NCBI GenBank assembly: GCA_958450325.1
Contig: OY288249.1
Span: 64,978,166 to 65,042,165 of the forward strand
Source: Agrostemma githago
Taxonomy: Eukaryota > Streptophyta > Magnoliopsida > Caryophyllales > Caryophyllaceae
Direction: 5' to 3'
Length of the DNA: 64,000 nucleotides
The notes under the pieces are model-generated. The model did not search any database, was not told the origin of the DNA, and saw only the letters and a list, made by a program, of their open reading frames with translations. Positions 55,632-64,000 of the stretch are shown piece by piece. Position numbers and translations under genes: made by a program. Each line of letters starts with the position of its first letter. Positions within the stretch are counted from its first letter, which is position 1.

Positions 55632-56733
55632 TTATCTACGGAGTTTTATAATAATTGTAATAAATAATAAATAAAATGGCAAATAATATTTACGTATTTA
55701 TGTAAAGTAAGAGACCTAATTTGACATAAATAATTCAAAAACATATTGTACGTAGAGTGTATATAGCGATATGAGTAATCAAATTTCATGATAATATATA
55801 GAGACGTTTTTATTTCTTATACTTCCTCCGGATTTTATTTATCTTCCCGTTTGCTTTTGCCACAAGATTTTTTTGTAATGAATATAAAATTAATAAATTT
55901 AAGAAATATTGAGGGTAGAATAGTAAGTGAGTGTAATAGGAAATAATAAAGGTGTAAAGTGTTGTAAATAGTAAGAGTAATATGGTAAAAAGTATGACCC
56001 AAAATGAAAAGAAACCAAATAGGAAGATACAAAAAAGACAAACTAAAAAGAAACGAAATTACTTTTTTCTAACGAGCCTTTACTTAATCCTAACAACTTT
56101 TTACCAGTTTACCCCTCTGATTTCACCCATCAAAATGTCAAATGATTTTGTTTTCTCTCTAAATAAAAACACCAATAAAATGAATCACCATTGATATCGG
56201 TGGTCGTTGGCCGGAATCGGTGGCCGAGAAGGCAGGGATCGGGTCAGCGGGGCTTTGTGGGTGGTGTCTGGTCGGAGCGGTGTTGGTGGGTGGGCGGGTC
56301 GGCGGGGTCGGGTGAGGGTGGTTGGGATGTGGGTTGATGTGATGTGTGGTGGTGGGTGAGGGTCGGATTATGGGCGGTGGTGGGCGAGTGGTGTGGGTAG
56401 TGGTGGCGGGTGGGTGATGGTGGTGGGTGGTGAGTGGGTGGTGGGTGGTGGGTGGTGGTGGCTCGGGGGGTGGTGTGGGCTGGATGGTGGTGGTGGTGGT
56501 GGTCGGGTCAAGTGGTGGGCTGGTTGGTGGAGGTGAGTCGGGTCGTGAGGTGGGCTGGGTGGTGGTCGGCGGTGGTGTCTGGTGGGTTAGGGTGGTCGGT
56601 GGTGGGGCTTAGGTGGGGTCACGTTGTGTGGTTCATTGCTGTTTGTTTTTATTTTTTTTTAATTAATCTTTTATTTAAATTCCTTTAAATTTCCTTTGTT
56701 TTTTAGTTGCTGTTTTTTTTTTGTCTTTTGTTG

Positions 56734-56790
<57 letters not shown>
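55632..56790. other. Intergenic with G-rich tract and TA/GA microsatellite
   Basis: 55825-56050 looks like a decayed Stowaway (CTTCCTCCGGATTTTATT... facing ...ATAGGAAGATACAAAAAAGAC). 56200-56630 is a G-rich, C-poor tract of GGTGGTGGGTGG words. 56736-56790 is (TA)n followed by (GA)n. The long frames in the G-rich tract are composition artefacts. Confidence 0.7.
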
Positions 56791-56791
<1 letters not shown>

Positions 56792-57040
56792 TAAGGCTCT
56801 TATGAGTCCTTTACTCTTTCTGAGTCCCAATGGATGGGATGAGGATGAATGGACAAGATGCATCCATTAAAAAAAAATACGTTCCTAAAATAGCTCCCAT
56901 GAATTTAGGAAACAATAACTCCCTATCACATTCATTCACCATTCACGTTCATTCATCATTTCACATTCATTCAAACACCAAAAAAAACTCTTTCTTCATT
57001 CACGTTCAGTCATCGATTTTGTACTCGGAATTCTGCTACA

Positions 57041-58301
57041 ATGAATTCAATGACCACGTCATCGTCTTCAACGGTTGATAAGCAACTGATCGAGTATAAC
57101 AATGGTGAGTTTCAGTATTTCATTCACGTTTTGATTCAATTTTTATTCATGGATTTCGATGCTCATATTGCTTTCAATGTGCGTTTTAATATCAATGGTT
57201 TATCGCGTCAAATTGTGTTTTTTTTACGTCGATTTTCATGTTTATAGGGCTTTCATTGTCATTTCGTATCACAGTTTCGTATCAATTTGCGTTTTTTTTG
57301 ATGTCATTGCGTTTTGATATCACAGTTTCGTATCAATGGTTATTTGCTCTCTCTATCTTTATAGATTACAGGGCTTTATGCTTTTTATTCAGATTTTCCA
57401 TGATATCCATTGATACTATTGTTTTGATTTCAATTAACGCATAAACGTCGTTGAAGTAACATGCCTTCTGCATTAAAGTAACACTTACTTGTAATTACAG
57501 TAACACAAATGAATGTTCAGAAAAAGGGTTTTGATGATGATGTTAGAGTAACGTATTGTACACGTTAGAGTAACACCACTTAGGAATTGTAGTAACACAT
57601 TATTTGCACGAGTATAACGCTGTTTGATTTTGTGCAGGTGGTTTTGCCAAAGATACGAACGCACATGACAACACTGGAAAAGGTAGAATTTGATTCATTT
57701 GATCAATCATGGATTAATAACAATGGTTCATTGATATTATTGTTTCACTGATATTATTGTTTTGCTTTATGTTGAAGCAGTCATGGCGTTGAAGTAACAC
57801 AAGTTATGAATTACAGTAATATCTAATTCTAATTAGAGTAACACAAACACGTAACACTGAAAAAAAAATTTGGCGCTGACGTTGGAGTAACATCCTTTAA
57901 GGGTTAAAGTAACACAACTTATGAGTTGAAGTAACACTTACGTCCATGGGCGTGACATTTTTTAATTTCTTGCAGGAAGCATTGGCAAAGAACCGAAGGC
58001 ACAGGAATGGTGCATAGATGTGGGTGAGGTTTTCACTCCGTACATGGAGCAAGTATTCGGAACAATTGATGAGGCAGTGGAATTTTACAAAATCTACGCG
58101 CTGGCTTGCGGATTTGATGTGAGAAAGTATACTAAGCCAACCAAACGAAACTGTCCAAATCCGTACGCAGCACGACCGCCTAAACAGCCTACTAAGTCAA
58201 CCAATGATGAGGATGACGAGGATGAAGTAGATGAATACATCAAAGGAGAGGAAACTGAAAAAGACACCGAGGAAGACGAGGAGGATGAACAAGTGTTTTG
58301 A
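57041..58301 (+). CDS. FAR1-like small acidic protein, 3 exons, 144 aa (intact)
   Basis: Exons 57041-57104, 57638-57682 and 57976-58301 join in phase (64+45+326 = 435 bp) with GTGAGT and GTAGAA donors and TGTGCAG and CTTGCAG acceptors. The product has a Ser/Thr-rich start (MNSMTTSSSSTVDKQLIEYN), then VFTPYMEQVFGTIDEAVEFY and KIYALACGFDVRKY. The latter is the start of the FAR1/FHY3 DNA-binding domain derived from MULE transposases. The tail is highly acidic (DEDDEDEVDEY...EEDEEDEQVF). The zinc-ligand part of FAR1, the MULE transposase and SWIM domains are absent. The consistent phase suggests a functional or very recently functional gene; the role is unknown. Confidence 0.75.
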
Positions 58302-59160
58302 GAATACTCGTGTTTTTTTGTCATTATAAGAATTTTTTCTTTTTTTCTGGTTTACACGAAAAACTAATTTTGTACAATTTATTTTACACATAGCGCTGTG
58401 TTATGGTGCATTTAACACTATATTTATTTAATACATGTGTTTTTGATTAGAGTAACATCTCATGTGTGTCAGAGTAACACTATTCGTCTGTTACAGTAAC
58501 AGAAACAATGCATTGAAGTAACTGAAGACAACAACGTTGTTTAGACAAAATCATTGCCAAAGTAACTGGGATAACTTGGATTGGTTCCATTCATTGACAA
58601 AGTACCAACATTTGTTCTTCAAAAAACAATATATAATGGGTCAAAGAAATTGATTGCAATATCATTGTACAAACACCATTAATAACTTAAAGTAACATAA
58701 ATTGTTCATTAAAGTAACATTTACAGTGCTTCGGTGTAACACACAGATTGTGAGACCAAAGAAAATTGGGTTAACTTCAGTAATCCCCATAGTAACACCA
58801 GCAGTGAATTAGAATAACAGGTACAGCGGATTGGGTTAACGAAAAACTATATCGTCTGTTGACCTTCCTCTTGAGGTCTATGTGGTGGAATGTACAGCCC
58901 TCGTACATCAACATGTGCACGTCTTCTGCATTACAGTAACACATCTTCTGCATTACAGTAATACATGGTCGTACATTACAGGGTGAGAGTTAGAGTAACA
59001 CGTCTTCTGCATTACAGTAACACATGGTCGTCTTTGAAATAACACCATACATGTGACACAGTAACGAATCGACTTCTTACAGTAACACATCAAGTTTATT
59101 ACAGTAACAGCGTATGGGCATTAAAGTAACATCAAGTTTATTACACGAAACAGATGAAAA
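57440..59160 (+). repeat. Dispersed AGTAACAC word repeat in introns and 3' flank
   Basis: The word AGTAACA, usually preceded by TTA, TTG or AGA and often followed by C, recurs several dozen times, all in the same orientation. It occurs in introns 1 and 2 and downstream of the FAR1-like gene, while exons lack it. In 58910-59130 it becomes a loose tandem repeat of ~20-25 bp (CTGCATTACAGTAACACAT). Confidence 0.88.
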
Positions 59161-59730
59161 CCCAGATACCACAACAATCTTTGGTGAAAATAATTAATTA
59201 TAGGGCACAAACACAGTAAAGTTAATCCATCAATAATTAGCGAAAAAATAAATGAAATCAGCCAAAGATGTAAACTAAACCTAGTTCTTCAGCAAAATAA
59301 TCGAATATTAGCGAGTTACCTTGATGATAATGTTTGCTAAAGTTAGAAAGCTGCTTGAATGTAACCTTGCTCGCGTTGAAGGTGAGCGATTGAGTTGAGT
59401 TGAGTTGAGCGATTGAGTTGAGTTGAGCGACTGAGTGTTAGGGTGTGCTTGAGTTGAGCGAAAAAATTGAATGAGATGAGAGATGATGAAGGTGAAGGGT
59501 TTTTGTTAGGCGTTTGAATGAGAAATAATGAATGAGATGAGAGAGAAGAAGAAGTTGGCGTTAATCTAGGAAGGAGAGAGGATTTTTTTTATTTTTTTCC
59601 AAAATTTGGTAGTTACTACATAACTTAATTACTACACACAATCTCAACCATTCATCCCCTTTAGATCAATGGCTCTAAAGAGGACTCATGGACTCAAAAA
59701 AGATAAAAGGACTCACTTGATCCTTCCTAT

Positions 59731-60173
59731 ATATATATATATTAATATAATATATAATTTTAGTCAAATTTTTAAATTCAATTGATCATATTTTATTAAT
59801 CTTTTATTTAAATTCCTCTAAATTTCCTTTTATTAATCTTTTTTTTTTTTGTCTTTTGTTGTTATATAAATAATTTTAGTCAAAATTTTAAATTCAATTG
59901 ACATATTTTCGTTTTACGTACTTTATACACTAATTCAATCATACTATTGACATATTATGTTGAAAGTTTATTATTGTTGTTGTTGTTGTTTTTGTTGTTG
60001 TTGTTGTTATTATTATTAATCAATCATCGTTTGTATTTAAAGAAAATTAAATTACAAAAAAATGAAACTAACATGTCGCCATGATTTATTGAAAAATATG
60101 GTCCGAGTAACAAATTACTACGCAAATTTAAATGAAATTAATACGAGATTTAAATCTAATTACTATTAGTCGC
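59731..60173. repeat. Intergenic with flanking duplications and (GTT)n
   Basis: 59755-59900 holds a ~115-bp imperfect tandem duplication (ATTTTAGTCAAA...AAATTCAATTGA twice). The block TTAATCTTTTATTTAAATTC...TTGTTGTTATATA also occurs at 56659-56740 on the other side of the Mutator-like element. 59970-60016 is a (GTT)n microsatellite. No gene is seen. Confidence 0.8.
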
Positions 60174-62850
60174 TAATAGTCTGAATGGGGGGGGTCTTTC
60201 TCCTTCGACAAGTTACGATAAAGCGGAGTGGATCGATAGAGACCATCATAAGCAGTTAATCTTTCGGCAATCTGACTTGTATCAGCACCAGTTTTACAAC
60301 AAGGGTGTAGAGGTGGTAATGGACAATCGCTTCGCAGTTGGATCTACAAAATAATAATAAAACATTAGTGTTGAACAATTACGTTAGAGTGTTACATTTC
60401 AAATTTAAAAGACAAAAAAAATGGAATCGATCACTTACCCATACAAAATGTTTTATAAACTGGAGAAGAACCATTGACACGATCCTTGTGGGAAATCCTT
60501 TTTCTCGAATTGATGGTCGTGTTGGTAAATTTGTGGAATTTTGCACCAACGATATGCAAAAATTGATTCATAACGGTTTGCTGCGATAATACACAACATA
60601 GCTTCAAACCATTTATTGCGTGGAGCAACACCATCGTCGAAATGGTTTGTTTGATTGCGAAGGGCATCAAATCCTGCAGCCGTGTTCATTTCAATATAAA
60701 ATTCCGAGTTTTCCAGCAACTCGTCCAATAAATCACGCCTAACTTGTCGCTAATTGTTTTCATCACCGTAGATATCGTGCGCAATGCATCGAAACCCGCA
60801 ATTTCCATCACCTATGACATCCACACATTCAAGTATAGAGGGTACCAAGAAACTATGAATGTGTGTAGGGTACGGGAAAGCTTCATTATCCTTTATAGGT
60901 AAACCTCCATGTCTCCCTCTTTTACGACTTCGTTTTGGAATCTCATTCGCTTTCGCTTTTGGATTCTTTTTCTGATTAGAGGGAAACTTCATCGTAGCAT
61001 GTTCATGTTTACTAGGGTCTCTTTTTGTCAAGTGCTTCGATGGCCGTCCTTTTGTCTTTTTTACTTGTGGGTCGACAATATTAGGTGGATGTAACACATT
61101 CTCAATATACTCGGAAATCTTTTGCATCATTGGCACACCACCATTTACCACTTCATCGAAAAGCCTACGTAACATGTCTGCCTCTTCCAACTCCTTATCC
61201 ACCACTCCGTCTTCGACCCCAACCCTGATATCTAAAGTCTTTCAAAAAGGTGAATAGAGTCTAGTTCTATGCAACTATCTACACGTTGTAAAACACAATT
61301 ATAAATATCATGATTACCTAAATATTAAATCAATACAATTGAATAATGTTGCTTTCAAGATACCTGCATTCATAACCTTTTTCATGTCGCACACACATGG
61401 TAAACCGCATGTTGTCTTCAATTTGCAGTTAGTACACTCTTCTTTCATGAATGCTTTATCCATAGTTTTGATCGCGTACTGGCTTACATTGTAACTCAAT
61501 CTTTGATATGTATTCATGATTTCACAAACATGATAACGACTAGTCCTCGAGCGTGCCAACTCTCCTACAATTTCTCGAATCTGTAGTTCTACTGCGTATT
61601 TAATTGTTTCGAAAACTGTGTCAAACTTTCCGACTGATGTTCGTGACAACCGCTTCAGCGCCGCATGTGCCCCCTCAACTCTACAATTATGAAAACAAAT
61701 TTAATCATAATTCCAAATATTCTATTTATAATAACCTACTCAATTCTTAATTTACGATAACGAACAAATATTAAACTAAGTCTTACCTGTTTGTGGTAAC
61801 ATTCCCAAAGTGTAGAACCTTGTTAGTCCAGACGAACACAAATCTTTCTTTGTACTTATCAATCCATGTTTCCCTCAGATATTCTTCTAAACCCGGAACA
61901 CGATGCCATTGCTTCAACAGTAGTTTCATATTTTCCAAATATTCCGCTTCAGTTGTAGAATGCACAACCTTTCTCCACCACCCATTCGCCAATGCATCAC
62001 CAATCCGACCACTATGCATTTTGTTCTTCACCCAGGCCTCTACATCCTTTTCTATATGAAATTTACACAACAGGTGTGTCGCATTGGGAAAATGTTTCTC
62101 TATAGCATTCATTAAAGCTTTCTCTTTATCGGTAACAAATACTTTGTCATCTCTATCTAATACCTCCCTAATACGCCCTAGAGCCCAATCATATGAAACA
62201 CCTTTCTCATTCGGTAGGAAGGCATAAAAAGCACTATAATTCAAATTTACGGGTGTCATACCAACAACTTGTAACAATGGCATCTTATACACGTTGGCCT
62301 TATATGTACTATCAGCAATAAGTGGGTAGCACCTCAGAAGATTAATAGAAGATGGATGAGCGAACAAGATATCGGTTAGTTCACGTGTACCTTTTTTTTG
62401 GCAGGAACTGTTTGATGAAAACATGTATACCCATGATCAGCAGCAAGTTTAAGCAGTTTTTCAGATGGTGTACGATTCTGTCTCACCTTCTTTCTATTTC
62501 TAGCAGTAACATTATAAACTTGTTTCTTAGTAACGTAAATTCCTTTCTTTCCCAACTCAATCAATATGCTAGATACCGTAGTTTTACTTGAATACAGTCT
62601 GTGAATGATCTCTTTCGCTTAAGATGTTATCATACCGGGTTTTTCAATAAGCTCATGATTGTGAGACCCGTTCACTACATTTCCCTTCCAAGTGCCATCA
62701 GCTTCACCGACAATCTTTAATCGAAAGGGACAATACTTTTTTTCGAAGCTGTCAACGAAACGGTAGCTTGAACGTCAATTCTTGATTTGCATGTGTACCC
62801 CTCAGATCGTTCACACATGAGCCACTTTTCTCCGAAACCGCTATTATGGT
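60174..62850 (-). pseudogene. MULE transposase fused to an OTU cysteine protease domain (decayed)
   Basis: Exons on the minus strand: about 62850-61787, 61680-61364, 61238-60439 and 60343-60174, joined by short GT-AG introns of 106, 125 and 95 bp. The order is a FAR1-like DNA-binding part (MCERSEGYTCKS, DGTWKGNVVNGSHNH), the MULE transposase core (LIADSTYKANVYKMPLLQVV; VFVTDKEKALMNAI; THLLCKFHIEKDV), a Cys-rich SWIM-like region (CGLPCVCD), a basic linker, then an OTU domain start with the catalytic Cys (VIGDGNCGFRCIAHDIYGDE). Breaks seen: a frameshift in an A-run near 62720, a stop after GMITS, a frameshift in a T-run near 62395, a TAG stop where a Trp codon is expected after DENN, and a frameshift near 60580. 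It is therefore a pseudogene of a mobile-element protein. The OTU function is unknown. Confidence 0.82.
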
Positions 62851-62891
62851 AATTAGAATTTTGAATGTGAATATTGTTCAATAGTCCAATT

Positions 62892-64000
62892 CAGGGCCGG
62901 CCCATTAGTAGTTCAATGCGGTTCATGGAACAGGGGCCCAAAAAGAGGAGGGCCCAAGTAGACATGTTTTGAGAAAGACAAAAAAAAATTAATTAATTAT
63001 TGTATGTAAATTAGGCAGTTAGGCAACCCAATCCATCAATTCCTATCAATTAGACAATTAATTATGGGAATTGTAAATTTGTAATCAATCTCTATCAATT
63101 AATGAATTAATTATGGGAATTGTCAATTGTAAAACCTTCCATCTTCTACTGATTACTATTTTTTTATCAATCAATTATTGAAAATTGAAAATTTTATATT
63201 ATATTAATTTCTTAAATTATTCCATTCCCCTAAAAAAATTATACGTTACTTTGAAAAAAAAATTGTTAATCAGTTTTATTTGTTTATAAAAGAATTGAAA
63301 AACCTATAATTTCTTATTCTCTTTACTATATACTATCATTGCATCAAAGAAGTAATTGTGAATCTGAAATTTTTAATTTAATTAATTAATTTGGACGAAA
63401 TCATCAAGTATTGAAGTATTCATTGGCAATTGTCCAATTGATTAATTGAAAGTAAGTTTGTTTTCCTACTGTGTTTCTTTTTTTTTTAATAGTTTTGTTA
63501 TTTTAGTTCTTAAATCAAAAAATTAATGGTTGATTTTTGTGAATATTTATTGAAGGTTGAATTTCTTTGGAGTTTGGATGATATGTGTCTCTCTACCCTC
63601 TCAAATGTTAAATACTCAAAGTTCATCCAGGTGATTTTGTTCTTGTAATCTTGTTTAGGCATTAGTTTATTTTTTAGTTATGTCTTCTAAAATTCGGAAA
63701 CAAGAATCTGGATAGGAAAAACGGAAGAAAAAAAAAGGTTAGAAGAACTAACTAAATCTCAACAAGGGGCTCTTGATAATTTTTTTGTAAAACACACCGT
63801 TGATTGTGATTTGAATGAGACGGTAGTGGTGAATCAGAATGATGATGATAATAAGTCGGTTGATGATTGTGAGCTAAATACTGTTGTTGATGATGATGTT
63901 GATAATAATAAGTCCTTCGAAGATAATGTTATTATCGAAGACGAAAATAAAAATGATAGTGACCATATTCAAAGTGACGGTGAAAATTATAACAATCATA
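62892..64000 (+). mobile_element. hAT element, 5' part (continues beyond the window)
   Basis: It starts CAGGGCCGGCCCATTAG, a hAT-type terminus, and inserts next to the N-terminal part of the MULE-OTU pseudogene. It contains the start of a TTF-type hAT transposase gene at 63680. The other end and the target duplication lie outside the window. Confidence 0.75.
63680..64000 (+). pseudogene. hAT transposase N-terminus (partial, with early stop)
   Basis: The frame starts MSSKIRKQESG, then TAG, then continues EKRKKKKRLEELTKSQQGAL and DNFFVKHTV, followed by an Asp/Asn-rich stretch to the window end. This matches the N-terminus of TTF-type/MYM-type zinc-finger hAT transposases (SG-YEKRKKKKRxEELxxSQKGALDxFF). 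The stop lies at codon 12, where the family usually has an aromatic residue. The zinc finger and catalytic domain lie beyond the window. Confidence 0.8.

Larger units (their letters stand above)
56791..59730 (+). mobile_element. Mutator-like element carrying a FAR1-like gene
   Basis: The left end (GTAAGGCTCTTATGAGTCC, TTTCTGAGTCC, then GGATGAGGATGAATGG) is mirrored on the minus strand at the right end (GGATCAAGTGAGTCC, TTTTGAGTCCATGAGTCC, GGGGATGAATGG). The inverted ends are imperfect, about 100 bp. Both sides border TA-rich microsatellites, so a target duplication could not be read. Inside is a complete small gene and dozens of GTAACA words. Confidence 0.6.

Noticed and set aside
56427..56688. 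Gly/Val/Trp-rich frames in the G-rich tract
   Set aside because: Pure composition effect of GGT repeats.
58094..58324. Ser-rich minus-strand frame over the FAR1-like gene
   Set aside because: It is the complement of the Asp/Glu codons in exon 3.

Overview
The window is nuclear DNA of a flowering plant. The evidence is GT-AG introns in plant-type genes, a UGT of plant type, and plant transposon families: Ty1/copia, Tat-like gypsy, CACTA, hAT, Mutator, Stowaway and Helitron. The AT-rich intergenic DNA and dicot-type snRNA promoter motifs suggest a eudicot. I cannot name the species. Almost everything here is transposon-derived and heavily nested; ordinary host genes are few.

Layout. 1-1057: end of a Mutator-like element with telomere-like AAACCCTAA motifs. 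About 1137-15174: a Helitron whose body is an array of ~145-bp units. It is split by a young, full-length copia element (2613-9055, one open 1350-aa Gag-Pol) and by a second Helitron of the same kind (10525-14658), which itself carries a hAT MITE. 15175-21220: Stowaway and hAT MITEs, minus-strand Helitron remnants, a SINE-like unit, and a hAT element inside another hAT element. 22073-27462: a UGT708-like glycosyltransferase gene on the minus strand with two exons. Its ~4-kb intron is full of transposons, including a 2.1-kb LTR element with apparently identical LTRs, and exon 1 has a 1-base frameshift. 28873-33446: a non-coding Tat-like LTR element carrying two GC-rich minisatellites. 33561-35978 and 41264-43684: two solo LTRs of one 2.4-kb family. 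37059-43698: a 5'-inverted LINE with 14-bp target duplications, hit by two solo LTRs. 44109-49816: a Tourist-like MITE containing a 5.4-kb CACTA element that carries RPB8-like and SWIB-domain exons. 50353-51857: a copia fragment holding only 5' LTR, PBS and gag. 52466-55631: a third array-bearing Helitron on the minus strand. 56791-59730: a Mutator-like element holding an intact three-exon gene for a 144-aa FAR1-like protein. 60174-62850: a decayed MULE transposase/OTU-protease fusion gene. 62892-end: the start of a hAT element.

Most unusual signal. The Helitron array units carry the plant snRNA upstream sequence element (RTCCCACATCG), a TATA box about 32 bp further on, an Sm-site-like stretch, a perfect short hairpin and an AGTNNAA-type 3' box. 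That is the layout of a minimal Pol II snRNA gene. I count twelve exact USE copies on the plus strand plus many degenerate ones, and a mirror array in the minus-strand Helitron. Gene order and transcription of these units are inferred from sequence only.
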